Assembly: GCA_035610835.1 (NCBI GenBank)
Contig: CM069459.1
Coordinates: 27,113,570 to 27,177,569, forward strand
Length of the DNA: 64,000 nt
Direction of reading: 5' to 3'
Source: Ophiura sarsii
Lineage: Eukaryota > Echinodermata > Ophiuroidea > Amphilepidida > Ophiuridae
Shown in pieces: positions 35,890 through 47,912 of the stretch (positions are counted from its first letter, which is position 1; each line of letters begins with the position of its first letter). The position numbers and the translations under genes were made by a program. The notes beneath the pieces are model-generated. The model was not told the origin of the DNA. It searched no databases and saw nothing but the letters and a program-made list of their open reading frames with translations.

Positions 35890-37294
35890 CACTGCAAAAA
35901 GGTTGCTTAAAATACGTTGCTAAAAGTACTTTTATCATCCGTTGGTTGACGTGTTGATTAAAATTCATTCAATATATGTAGAAAGTTAGGCGTTGTATAA
36001 AAGTAAAAAATCCCCAGCGTTGAGCAATTCGTCGAAAACAACGTCCTTAAAATGTTGGTGGAAACTGTTTCTGTTGCTAAAATATGTTGCGTAAAAATAT
36101 TCCACTTTGGCAACTGTTGCATGAGCATTGAGGACAATCACGCAACAGTTGATGTAAGTTACGCACATGTGAATTTTAGGCAACTGTTGTCCAAAAAAGC
36201 CAATTTCGTGAGCTGTTGCATACTTGAACAACTGTTGAATGAATATAATTGCCTAACTTTTGAGTAACTAGAATTGTTCAACTGTTGGTGAAAACATGTT
36301 ATCCAACGGTGTTGGGCAAATTTTACTTAACAGTTGAGCGGTTGCATACTTAAACAACGTTGCGTAAAATGTTGAGTAAATATTTAAGCAACCATTTGCA
36401 GCGCAGGACCACAATTAGATTTATTCTGTCTTGGCATCCAAAACGGAATACACTGACAAATATTTTAAAATTGCCATCCTTGTTTGACATATATTTGTTT
36501 ATGAATATCATTTCAACGGTGTTATAGCGACGTCACTAGCGATGAATATTGAATAGTCGATTTTTATAGCCAAAAAATACACGACATGGACATATACTGA
36601 ATAGTTCATGTCATGTGATCTATTTTGCACCAAAAGCATCACATAAATATGTTCATGTATTATATAATATGGACTATTTATACCTTTATACCCAGATAGC
36701 AAGACTACGTTTGGCAAACGTTCACAGTAAAAACACCATTGATAAGAGATGTCAGATATCATGTATAAGCCTATAGTTTAATAACATGATAAAATAAATT
36801 ACAGATTCACTATCGAACGGGAATAGTGTATGTAGCTCTGCTGCATCGCCTAGAATTCCCATTACAAGTTACCGGTTCACTACCGGGAGAAAGTGATGTA
36901 TGTAGCTCTGCTGTATCGCCCAGAATTCACATTATTTTGCTTATCGCGTGTTGCTATACAAAAATGCTCAATATTATAATAAAAACTTGACACAAATAAA
37001 ATACCCAACATATGGCTATATTTGATAAATTAAGCAACAGTTGCTATACAGAAATACTCAATATATAATGAAAACAATTCACAAATTAAGCAACAGTCAC
37101 AAAATGCCCAACAAATGGTTAATTAATAATACCCAACTGTTGTGTAATTACAATTGTGCAACTGCTGAGTAACTGGAATTGTTCAACTGTTGGTGAAAAC
37201 ATGTTATCCAACGGTCTGTTAAGCGGTTGCATAGCCTACTTCAACAACGTTGTGTAAAATGTTGAGTAAATATTTAAGCAACCTTTTTGCAGTG
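35890..37294. mobile_element. TA-flanked composite element with CAACTGTTG palindromes, 1405 bp
   Basis: The left end CACTGCAAAAAGGTTGCTTA and right end (inverse CACTGCAAAAAGGTTGCTTA) are flanked by TA (35888-35889 and 37295-37296). Copy 2 has the empty site 'attaagaccaccaatgcaca' (57446). The interior carries many CAACAGTTG/CAACTGTTG-type units (36110-36260, 37020-37200). The right arm occurs twice: 36260-36402 resembles 37155-37294. The part between holds a fragment of the 63327 family (about 36414-36530) and a tandem pair at 36803-36934. There is no protein domain. It looks like two related elements joined or nested. Confidence 0.82.
36803..36934. repeat. Tandem pair, about 66-bp unit
   Basis: 'gtatgtagctctgctgcatc' (36828) and 'gtatgtagctctgctgtatc' (36898) head two similar units with matching 'gcc.agaattc.catta' ends. 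Confidence 0.8.
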
Positions 37295-37460
37295 TATCAA
37301 TGCACATACTTTCGGCACTGTTTCTATAATATCTACACATGAGTAAACCTCGCAAAAAATGTACCAAATTCAAAGAGAATGTATTGGGATATTCTAGAAA
37401 AGATATTGCACCCCTCCCCATATAGAGGAAATTGGAATTCCCGATTTTTTTGCAGTTCCT

Positions 37461-37849
37461 TTTGCCTGGAGTTCCAGACTATTTGACTCATAAAGTCTCA
37501 AAATAACAATAACAACCATGAATTCCACACTTTTTCTGAAAATGTGCTTTGAAATTCCATATTTTTTTTATACACCTGATAATGATCAAATTTGGTATGA
37601 AGCAATTACTTTTCGTGAGAGCCAAAAGACGAATTGAATAAAACAAACTGAACAAATTGAAAAAGATAACAAGATCTGCATTCAACAGAGGTAACAAAGT
37701 TAACACGTGACTCATGTGACTATTAGCAGAACATTTAACATTTAGTAGCCCTAGACATGAAATGCGTTAAATGTAGAGGGTGCCTAGCAGCGTTCTTGGT
37801 CGGAGACTAAAATGCATGAAGATTACATTGCTTGAAGTGCTTGTAGAGT
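37461..37849. other. Spacer between segmental copies, no recognised feature
   Basis: AT-rich sequence without a match in the other copy. A 75-codon minus frame (37488-37715) is hydrophobic and unrecognised. Confidence 0.45.
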
Positions 37850-39348
37850 GTTAGAACCTCCTCGAGTTTGCACAGGCGGTCGTAATGATCACTTTTAACA
37901 TGCTGTATTTGTAATTCGAGCCGTTTTTATCTCACTGGTCACTGTATGGGTGGGATCCATGGGCTCTTTAGTAGAGCTACTCAAAGTGATGATTTCTATC
38001 AGTGGTAAAAAAAACAGGACTCTATTTAATATTAAATGTAGAGTGCTACTTATGTATAAAACTGTCTGCTCCGCTAAATTCCTTCACACAAAGTGTACTG
38101 TTTAATCACTGTTGCAAATCCGGTACTTGAATAAAACATTATTTGAATGTAACACATCGTCCGGAACTCATATGGCTCCTGAAGCATCCTGCTTGACGCG
38201 TGTATAGTAATGGGCTATTTCATTTGAAATCCATACACCCCACCTCTATTAACCTTCTCACAGGTAGGTTGTTGGAATTTCAAATGGCGTTACATGTAGG
38301 GGTGACTCTATTTATAATCTTCACTCCTTGTGTGGAAGATTTGGGTAATGTCTTCCATAGAGGGTGGTGGATATTATCTGGAATAGCCCAAATATGCACC
38401 AATAGTTGATGATTACTTCATACAAGATTGAAACGTGTAGGAATCACCTGCAGGCGCGAGAAAACGGTCATCGCATTCTGATGTGCCAATGTGTGCTCAA
38501 AACTGATAGAACTTACATTCTGAAAGCATGCATATAACATGAAAGGTAATGCATTAGGAAGTGTGAGGCGGCTATGAAAATAATGATAACACCGTTGGTG
38601 GTTGATTGCATTGCGCCGTATGCTGTCGATGTATTTCTACCTTAGAGGCTATAAACAGGACGGATCGGACTGAATCACGGTTCCAACCTTCAAGAAATGC
38701 GTAAAAAGGTTTTATATTTACATTACCTTCAGGATATGAGGAAACTATAACAAGGAAGAAATTAACATTTATTAACATTTAACATGCATTATGTATTGTG
38801 TTATTCGACCCGAGAGTGGTTTTATCGAAATTATTGATGCATTGCATTTCTTCACACCTATCGATGGTATGACATACCTGCTTGTCAGGATAAAATCTAG
38901 TCAACTTACTAATTATACTATACGCATAATGAAAACTAATTTGTCTTACGTAGACTTCTCCCTAATTTAGTATATATTACATATAGTTTCGCATCGGGCT
39001 ACTTACAGTGCATTTCAAAACAAATGTGAAAGTTATCTTTGTAAAGACTTTTTACAAAATGGCGGACATAATAAGAGAGAGTTACGTCTTAGGAAAAGTC
39101 GTCCTATAAGTTTGTTAAGACTACCTGGAAAATGCAACGGATATGCGTATTATATTATATCAAGGTAACTTAATTAAAATCATTTCATATCGAGAGCTTT
39201 TGATTTGATCCTAGTTCTATTTTATCCTACTAATATTTAACAAAGGCATCGTGAGGTCTTGAATAAGTTCATCTGGATTGTTATCAAACTCTGATTGGAA
39301 TTCGTTTTGGAAAAATCCAATAAATACTGAATAGATTTAACGTTTTAG

Positions 39349-39535
39349 TTACGTTTCACTGCTAAACTAGCTGTATCGTCAGACTGTCACATCTGTCTAG
39401 AACAGGAATAAGGGATTTCCTATTGCTAGAGTACGCCGTTGTACAGTGTTGTAGATGGCGAAGTTCCGTCGAGTTGTACATAGTGTAGGCCCCTCATCTT
39501 TGTTGAGTGTGTTCTCTCCCCCTTCTCCGGACCCC
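39349..39535 (-). pseudogene. Penelope-like tail remnant, partner of 22219-22380
   Basis: Aligns to the C-terminal tail of the remnant at 22219-22704 ('gctaaactagc', 'cgtcagactg', 'taagggatttcct', 'ggcccctcatctttg'). The more upstream coding part is missing. No frame is intact. Confidence 0.6.
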
Positions 39536-40044
39536 ACCAGTAATCAACCTTGTTAAGAAGGCTCCGGAATACAGTATACCATGAAGAACATCAAAGATTG
39601 CTGAACAGTAGTATTACTATTTCGTGTATACGTTTTTTATATTTTGCATGGCCTAAAAATCTTGTTTTACATAGAACACTTTTGTTTACACGCCCTGTAG
39701 ACACCTTCAATTAACTGGCAATACCGAAAGCCAAAACCAAATATATATGCAGGCAGGCGTGTTCCTGTTAGACGGAACGAGGCCTCCCTAATAGTGATCG
39801 AGAAGATACACAGATGAACACCTGGACACACAATTATCATGTTTCACGACGAAATATGCCAACGTCTAGTACGGTGCGCAAATGAGTGATGAATGTTGAG
39901 AGTTGTTGCGTACAAATAGGTTGCTTGCGCTGCGTCTGACGTAACTAATAAAGCATACGTAGCTATAAACACCGTTTGTTACTTAGTAATAGGGCACACT
40001 CCAACTTCACCAAGGCTGATTGGTACTATGCACATAGTATGGAA

Positions 40045-40270
40045 GTAAACGGCCACCTTACACTTTTCAAGTGGCATAATGTGTAAAAAATAAAAAATCA
40101 ATTTTATTGAATTCAATATTTTGAATCACCATGAGAAATGCATTAAAATAAGTACAAACATGCCTATAAAATTTTGTTTCAGTAATTTATGAGATAAGGC
40201 TTTAAAAGTTGGGACAGGTTTCTGAAAATCTGTTTTGTATATGGTAACACTAATTGCCGCGTAAATGTTA
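40045..40270 (+). mobile_element. piggyBac-like MITE, degenerate copy
   Basis: Partner of 23345-23556 in copy 2, with the same inner blocks ('ccatgagaaatgcatt', 'gtacaaacatgcctat', 'attgccgcgtaaatgttaa'). Confidence 0.6.
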
Positions 40271-41518
40271 AGGTCAAAATTGAAATAAAGATACGTTTTA
40301 AGGAAAATACGTTGACGTAAAACTATACGTTTATTGAATCATGATAAAACATACCTGTGAAGTGTGTTCCCTTGAGCTGAGGTGAGTGTGTGAAGTTCAT
40401 TGGTCCTCCCTGAAGAAGATTGAACGATTTTATGGACGTGCCCCTGACCACTCAGTATCATGTTGCAAATGTCAAATTCTTGAAATTGTTATGAATGATG
40501 AATGGATGGTATCACTTAGAATATTATATGTCATGTATAAGTTGCAAACCAAGGAGGGAATATTGGTAGTTAGGACATTTTGTATACGGATACCTTCAGG
40601 CATAACAAAATCGGCAGTCAACTTTGATTTAACATAGCAATACATTAGGCTACATGCTGATGGTCAGGGCGTGCTTATAGCTCTCTATATAAGGTATTAA
40701 TTTGTACGTGGAAAACATGTTCAACTGAGCCAGGGATGTTTTTAATTACCTTATGGGAAAATTTAAAGATTCTGAAATACAAAACGGCCCCTCATCCATC
40801 CTCCGTCCTGAAAATTGAACACCTACCTACCTCATGACCGAGAAGAACTATATTCTGACAGGGAAATACTGCCAGCCGGGAAAATCTACACTATGACCTA
40901 GGGAATTCAATCTTTTGGCCGTAAACATCCATCGTCTGACCTACTCTATAAACCTGATAGCTGTGAAAGTCTATACACTCTGACTCGAAAAACTAAATTA
41001 TCTGCCGATTGGACAATTTAGTAGGGAATATCCACCGCAACTAGGAAGTTTGCCACCTCTGTTACGCTCACTTGCTCTTTTATCCTCTACTTTTAATGTT
41101 TCTCCTTTCTCCTTTTCCATTCTTTTCAATTCAGATTAATCTTTCGACTATATGTCAGGTGGCACTCTGCTAACCTCTGAGTACATGCGCAATAAAGCTC
41201 AACTAAACCTGACGACATACTGCAAAAGATGTCCTCTTCTATATGTTTTTAAGCTCTATGTTACGAATAGGCCTAACCAATCAAATATTTTAATACAACT
41301 AGTGTGCAAGTCACAGTAGATACCAGAAGACGTATTATTAACTTATCATATACCGTTAAACTTCATCTATAAGCCCCCATTGACTAATAGTTAATAAGCT
41401 GAAAATAGATAAAAAGGTATGAGCGCCCTCTTTTGATCTACAGAAATTAGCACGAATGTGTTAAGTGCATTCGATATTCAATACTATAATGTTGTATTAC
41501 TATCTAAATAATTTCATG

Positions 41519-41590
41519 GACAGACGAATTGCTCAATTGGTAAAGCGTCAACTTCAGTATCACGGGGTTGGTGGTTCGCTTCTCAAATAC
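41519..41590 (+). repeat. tRNA-like segment 1 inside the 41351 element
   Basis: GCTCAATTGGTAAAGCG looks like a D arm/A box. About 35 bases later TGGTGGTTCGCTTCTC looks like a T arm/B box. 'acttcagtatc' between them could be an anticodon arm. Stem pairing is incomplete, so it is called a pseudogene-like or promoter segment. Confidence 0.5.
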
Positions 41591-42069
41591 ACCCTTTGCA
41601 ATTTCTTTTGAAATCCTAGTGATATAGAAATAATGTAAACTTGAATGTACAATTATTACTCAATTATACAAGTTTTATTTTTATTTTTTAAAAAACAAGC
41701 GCATAATTAATTAGATTGTAAAAAGTAATGATCTTAATAGTCTAACCTTTTTATAAGCTAAAACACATTTATACTACAAATTAACTACAGCAAAATGTAT
41801 TCATTGGCTTATTTTAAATGTTTCACACAGTAATCTTAAACGTTTCCTTCATCATGATTTAAGGGAGAATTATGATGATGCATATTAGGTTGGTAGATCA
41901 AGTTAAGCAACAAAATGAGTAACTATGCAAACTACTATAATCCTGGTCTCACAGGATTATAATTGAATGGCTTTTATTAAATCAATTTATTTCCAATAAG
42001 ATAGAGGGCCGTCCATTTATACCGACCCATCAATCATACATGTAGTTATAAAACAGTATCTGACATAGC

Positions 42070-42165
42070 AGTCCCGTTTAGATCAATTGGTAAAGCCGAC
42101 GTTTGGGCTAGGACAATTGTGATCACAGGTTCCAGATGACAATACCTGGTTCGAATCTCACTTCA
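42070..42165 (+). repeat. tRNA-like segment 2 inside the 41351 element
   Basis: GTTTAGATCAATTGGTAAAG (D arm/A box) and CCTGGTTCGAATCTC (good T arm/B box) lie about 70 bp apart, wider than in a normal class I tRNA. It shares the 'caattggtaaagc' block with segment 1. It is likely an RNA polymerase III-type promoter relic with no support as a functional tRNA. Confidence 0.5.
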
Positions 42166-43559
42166 AGACTTCTTCTTTTGGAAAGTTTATAAATATTTAC
42201 GGTGTATATCAAATTCTTAACTTTGTTTTTACCATGAATAAATAGTGAATCTATCTTTGTCTTTAATGTGGGTTTTCCCTCTTTTTTCTCTCTTTCTACT
42301 ATTTTTAATTTTAATTTTAATGTTATCACAATCGTTTTTAAATAGTACAAACATTTAAATCAATCTCAACGACTTAGTATTTTTGTAAAGACATGCAGAT
42401 AGTAATACAACATTATAGTATTGAATATCGAATACACTTAACACATTCGTGCTAATTTCTGTAGATCAAAAGAGGGCACTCATACCTTTTTATCTATTTT
42501 CAGCTTATTAACTATTAGTCAATGGGGGCTTATAGATGAAGTTTAACGGTATATCATCTGAGAGAATGCTGAGAGGTAATGCACTTGGAAGTTGCCGTGA
42601 TGGCGGCTATGAAAATGATAACAACACGTTTGGCCGCGAGTTCATTGCACGTTACATTATATTGTCGAGTACTGTATGTTACTTCGGAGGCTAAGGCGAC
42701 GAAGTAGCTCTAGGCGAAGCGAGGTTCACATTTTGCAAAAAGCATGACATGTTTTCTGATTACAATTTTTCCAGGATCTAGAGACCAGTGTTTACACGAA
42801 CGGTTTCAGCCCAGGTGCTTTGATGTTGGCTAATTCAAAATCAATTTGTATCAAGAAATCTGAGATATATATAAATTGAATGAGTATATTTCACCTCCAT
42901 AGTATGATACCTACGGGGGAAAAGTGTGCTTGTTAATGTACATACATCTCAGATTTTGGTACGTATTATTGGTTTTGGATTAGCCAACATCAAAACACCA
43001 GGTATGGAAATGTTTGTGTTAGGTGTACATGTATCGACTGATGTAATACCAATGTGGGAATAAGAACATATAATGGCTACAATTCTTCAACAAATCACAC
43101 CATTTCTAAGGCTAATTTATCAATGACTTTCACATCATACGGTATATCATTGAAACGCCCGTTTATTTCTCAATGTCTAATCTTTTCAGGAGTCGCTGGT
43201 TCAGAAGAAAATACATGTCATTCAGTGAAAACAAAGATGTTTATAAGTATCTTATACACACAATAAGTTATACATAATGTAATGCTGCTGACAACGATAC
43301 GTCACTCTGTAATATCATCGACGGAATTTGTCACATTTGATGGCTTACATGACGTTTCACGAATCCTTAGATTCTTATTTAAATAGGTCTTTTACCAATC
43401 TTCAGCTCGGTTGCCGTTGTTCTGTACATGTTGTGTTACTGTTTAAGTACAATGATACATTTACCAGCTCTATTATAAATGTTCATTCGCTATGAATCAA
43501 CAGAATAAGTTATAAATCAATGGTTGGTTGATGTTAATATGTCTGTAGTGTAATTTGTT

Positions 43560-43690
43560 TTTTAAAGGTGTATTGGCGTGTAGTAACGTGTTGTAGTTTA
43601 AGACATTTTGCTATTGTACAGCGCCTTGAGGTTGAGGTGTATTCGTATAAGGCGCTTTAAAATGCGGTTTTATTAGTATTATTATAAAAA
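43560..43690 (+). repeat. SINE 3' end with ATT tail
   Basis: 'gctattgtacagcgccttgag', 'aaggcgctttaaaatgcg' and a tail of ATT/TTATTATT-like repeats (43672-43685) resemble the common 3' end of invertebrate SINEs. Copy 1 lacks it near 25780. Target duplication unresolved. Confidence 0.6.
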
Positions 43691-43978
43691 AAATGTTATT
43701 ACAATGGCTAATGATTGGTTCTTCATCAGCCATTTTCATCGAATTGTGGAGGTCGATAGCTTTAGAACCTTTTTATAAATATTTAATGATAAAGAATATA
43801 GTACGTTATATGCTGTTCACTTATGTAACAGTTAGTTATGAAGAGGTGCTTGTTTACGTTTTGCAAACTGAATTCATCGAATTGACTCACACCATCGGCC
43901 GTCGCCACGACCTGGTTAATCCTGGAAATGTAGGAGGAAGAAAGCATAATGTTTTTCACGTAACTTACAAGATCCTTA

Positions 43979-44128
43979 GGGAGCACATCAAAACTCGAAC
44001 GCCCGGCAACCGCCGGTTCCGTGGGGTTCCGTGCGGTTGCAGCTGGGTTCTATTGTTCTAAACAATGATATGCGGTCCAACCGGGCGGAACCGGCGGTTG
44101 CCGCGCGGTCGAGTTTTCATGTGCTCCC
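43979..44128. mobile_element. Short PIF-type fold-back MITE, 150 bp, TTA target
   Basis: Ends GGGAGCACATCAAAACTCGA and inverse, flanked by TTA (43976-43978 and 44129-44131). The inner arms are GC-rich (ggcaaccgccggttccg against cggaaccggcggttgcc), leaving a loop of about 40 bases. Copy 1 has no insertion near 26205. The GC-rich core contrasts with the AT-rich surroundings. Confidence 0.88.
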
Positions 44129-46034
44129 TTAGTCGTTAAGCTGAAATTCTACAAATAGTGTTTTCAACGCTCTTCAAATTGGTGGGTTGAATGTCAGCAT
44201 ATCTGCAACCCGAGGGTGGGGGTTTTTGAGGTTAAGGAGATGTGCCGCCAAATAGGGTCACATTTTTTTACCCTCTGGTAATTGAATGACCCCTTTTCAA
44301 AGCCATTTGTGGTAAATTTATGGGTCTAAAATCTTCAGGTAAACCCGTTTCAATCCATAAACGGGCGTATGATATGTCCAGTCACGGAACGTTAATAGAG
44401 CTAGAAGGCGGATAAAATGTCAACTTCTCGTAATGTGTTTTGAAAGCACGTGTGAATAAATTGAAAGCTATATATAAACTTTCACATCTCATTGAACGTG
44501 CGCTTGATTGTTCGAAATAAGTAAGTCGGTTTTGACGACTGTTCCCTAGTTAGGAACGCCAACTGCATAACGTTTAAGATAGAAACATTCAATGCCAAAT
44601 TTACTATTTTAAGCCGACTTATAGATCAGTACCATCTCACGTCCTTCCGATTGTCTAAATGTGATGAAACCTTCTCTGTGATATATGCTCATACATATAT
44701 CTATATCTTATAAGTAAGAGCCATACGTACTACTTTTTACATTGCGGTCTAACATGTTTATTTTACACTATTTATCATCGGCTCTTGTTACCATCTTAAC
44801 CATCTGCTTAAATCGATGGCGGGGAGTTTTCAGTCGCCACAACAAACCCCGTTTCGGAAACATCGGAAATTTAATCATTTCATACTTTTTGGATTCCTTT
44901 TCTTAATATTTTTTTTCTTCATATAATGCTCGCAGGACGCTTCAAGGTAAAGAGTAATTTAAAACGACAATAACATTGAGGTGGGGAGAGTTATTGATTT
45001 CATATTCTTTCCGGTCAAATCGATCATTATGTTATGGAATGAAGTTACAGGTGATATGACTGTAGAATATGACTTACCCAGATAAGGGCGTAGTGAATGA
45101 AAGTAGATAAGCTGACCGTATGCATATTAACATTATAATTATCAACTAAAACATATGCTTATGGCTATGATGTTACGATTACCAAATTATTTTATGGAGA
45201 ATGCGCGTGAAACCTTGTTTGTCTGATTCAGTGGTTAGCAATGTGTGATTTAACAAATCATGGCTGAATTTACCTTTAGATTGTGTTGCGAAAGGGGAAC
45301 ATTTTGTTGTTTATTGAAAGGGATGACTTGATTTGCAAAAGATCCCGGTTTCACTTGTATTAAACCGAGAAAGCATAATGATTCAAATTTGTTACAGCCG
45401 AAGAAGAATTGTCCCGCTGCCAAACATACAACTTAGTTGGTCATGTTGATGGTACATATATTAGCAGTCAGAGTGAAATGGAATTTGGACAGTCACAACA
45501 CAGGAGTTATACAACACAGGAGTTTTCCCCCGTTAATAATTATCATTAAACATGGCTGACATAACGATGCTATCATTGCTACATCTTCGGTAAGTAGTAG
45601 TTTGCAACAAGTGAACGATGATCGGTAACACGAACTAGAAATGTTCCTTCTTTTTTTTTGATTGATGCTATGATTTGCATTGATATCGGCACTGCATTAG
45701 GTAAATACGTGCTTCAGTCCAGAGTCACTACACAAAGCACACTGTTAAGCCACCTTCATTTACAATAGTGACAGGTGTCATCAATCTACCGGTGTTGAAT
45801 TGTTTCCTCGTGCCACAATGCCGATGCACAATGAAGTTCTTTGTATTCCACCATCTGGTATTACCTTAAGGAACTTTCGGTTATTCATGTAGAATATTTG
45901 TTTTGCTATACTTGAATATCTTCAATCCTTACGGTGGTGAACGTTAAGCAGGATTCAGCTGAAAGCATGCCTTTTGGATTTAATATCAGATCTGTACTTG
46001 TCAGGTCACATATGAACTTATTTGAAACACTTTG

Positions 46035-46290
46035 AATATCTATAATCCTAACCCTACTATTACTATATAACCCGGCGTGCAAGTTTTTGGGATGTAAAAT
46101 GGACCATGGATATATACGAGGCGAAGTATACTGAGCCGAGTAGCCTTGGCCGCCGAGGTGTAGTGGAATGGAGATGGGCTTTGGTGCTGAAGGTTCGTGG
46201 CTCAGATCACGTCGGGGTGACCTTTCGGGTGCATTTTCTCCGTCGGAAATGTTTGTTGTTGCCGTGTGGTGTTCAAGGGTTAGGGTTATA
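46035..46290 (+). repeat. SINE-like insertion bracketed by ATAATCCTAACCCT
   Basis: A tRNA-like pair of boxes is visible: GCCGAGGTGTAGTGGAATGG and AAGGTTCGTGGCTC. The insertion is bounded by 'taatccta accct' at 46035 and inverse 'agggttagggttata' at 46276. Longer frames here (61 codons plus, 159 codons minus) show no domain. Copy 1 has a different insertion in the corresponding place. Confidence 0.5.
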
Positions 46291-46811
46291 GGAAAACAAT
46301 TATTATTATTTATATGGGGCTCCCAAACAGTACAATAGAACTGCGTGTTCAATATTGCGCGCCAAAAGTACCGGGATGCGAACACTATTTCAAAAAATAT
46401 TGATTTTTTTAGATCTGCCTTCCAATCTCGCTAAGATTATTGGCACTTCGGGATAATACAGTTATTAAAAATGTTGCACTCATCGTCAACTCGTGCGATA
46501 TTTCACTAGCTCGTGCAATATATTCTTGTATCACCCATTCATATTATGTAAATCGTCATTCTCCAGAAATATGAAGTTTAAGACATACATTTAACAAGCG
46601 GAGAATTATTAGATTCTTACTTTTGATACGATATTCTCTCTGTAAACGGTACACGTGTCCACACATGCTATATTATTGAACGGCACCACGAATTGGAGAT
46701 TTTGTTTGATTGATGTTGTTTGTGATTTCCACGGAAATCTTCAGCGCATTAAACGTGCTCGAGCCCAAGTCCAATACACAAACCACACCGTAATGACGCC
46801 TTCATTGACAA

Positions 46812-47494
46812 CAGTCCGGGCCGATTTCCCGTTCAGGAAGCATTCCTGAACTGGAAGTATTACCCATACTGCAATGCGATATGTTTTGGTAGTCCTCTAC
46901 AGGAACCCGCTTTTCATAAGGCTAAGAGAACTGTAGCATACAAATTAAACCTAGACCTATTTCAATATAGGTGAAACATTTTGTTTAATATAATGATAGA
47001 TTTTATTGTCGTTCTCAGTGTTCAGTGGCTCATTTTAATCTCGTTATTTTGATTTGAGGGTCTATGAAGTTGACTACAAGCTAAAATGGATATCGATTCG
47101 TTATTTTAATTTGCGACATGCTCCAACTTGGTAATATGGAAGATCATACAATTATGCAAATTTCCTTCGAAGGAAAAAAAAGTGTTACGTGTACTTTTAT
47201 TTAAAAAAGAGTTTGAATATTTAATGAGGTAATTAGCCAAATGTCTTAATTACAATAAATTAGAAAAATCACCACAATAATATTTATTAATTTTGACTAA
47301 ACAGTTTATCTTATAGTTTGACTCATTTACTGATCGTCATTGATTCAAAGATCCATCATATTTGGTTAAAATAAATAAATTGGTCTTTTTGGTATAACCA
47401 CTACAAATACTTTGCAATATATACATTCGCAAGGGATTATGGGTAATACTTCCAGTTCAGGAATGCTTCCTGAACGGGAAATCGGCCCGGACTG
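46812..47494. mobile_element. TIR element with 5-bp GACAA target duplication, 683 bp
   Basis: Ends CAGTCCGGGCCGATTTCCCG and inverse form nearly perfect arms of about 55 bp, including the internal palindrome TTCAGGAAGCATTCCTGAA. GACAA lies at 46807-46811 and 47495-47499. Two empty paralogous sites are visible: 'ttcattgaaaatggaag' (30410) and 'ttcaatgacaatggcag' (48706), the latter keeping GACAA. There is no coding frame. Superfamily not assignable from a 5-bp target and these ends. Confidence 0.92.
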
Positions 47495-47877
47495 GACAAT
47501 GGAAGCAGGTGATATCAATCTGATGTGTTGTATTCGTCTTTAGTGTCAGAATGTCATGTTGTATACAGCAATCAATCACTAGATATTACCTTAAGATCTG
47601 CAAGTATATCCAGTTCAAATATTGGTTTTTACGTTTGACACGCATTTCCAAATTTTATTTAGTATGAGTTCTAAACGAAACTTTGAAAATACTCCTAATC
47701 TATACTGACTTTAATTTGATATCGTTTAAAAAATTTAAATCAGTAGCTTGGAAGAACACGGCATATTTTCAAATAATCTTCACTTTTTGAAATGGACAAA
47801 ACAAGTGTTGTCATGGCAACAAAGGTTTTTTGAATTTGTAATATGTTATGCCATAAGAGCTTCCACCATCCATACCA

Positions 47878-47912
47878 AATATATAATATAATATATATAA
47901 TATATATAATAA
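47878..47912. repeat. AT microsatellite
   Basis: Degenerate TATAATATA repeats. Confidence 0.8.

Larger units (their letters stand above)
20215..37460. repeat. Segmental tandem duplication, copy 1
   Basis: Blocks of this segment recur in the same order at 37850-57560. Paired landmarks include: 'aaccctcctcgggtttgccc' 20220 and 'aacctcctcgagtttgcaca' 37856; 'tggctcctgaagcatcctgc' 20494 and 38170; 'gttcctgttagacggaacga' 23069 and 39761; 'ggtggcactctgctaacctc' 24199 and 41159; 'ttatggaatgaagttacagg' 28623 and 45033; 'cagtggctgatca' 31479 and 49422; 'aataggccac'-type block 33550 and 52690; 'aatgcacatact' 37302 and 57466. It contains no recognised gene. Non-element portions not listed separately are AT-rich with no support for coding. 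Confidence 0.92.
41351..42551. mobile_element. Young long-TIR element carrying two tRNA-like segments, 1201 bp
   Basis: The inverted arms are about 156 bp with only about three differences, starting TACCGTTAAACTTCATCTAT. TA flanks lie at 41349-41350 and 42552-42553. Copy 1 has the empty site 'cttatcatttatatcgtctg' (24381). The near-identity of the arms implies recent movement. No transposase; the 75-codon minus frame at 42123-42350 is not recognised. The interior holds two tRNA-like stretches (41519 and 42070), each with a CAATTGGTAAAGC block. Confidence 0.92.

Noticed and set aside
43693..44061. 122-codon plus ORF with a hydrophobic start
   Set aside because: Its end lies in the 43979 MITE and the aligned copy 1 sequence does not keep the frame.
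45906..46385. 159-codon minus-strand ORF, among the longest in the window
   Set aside because: It runs across SINE-like and host sequence with no domain and is not preserved in copy 1.
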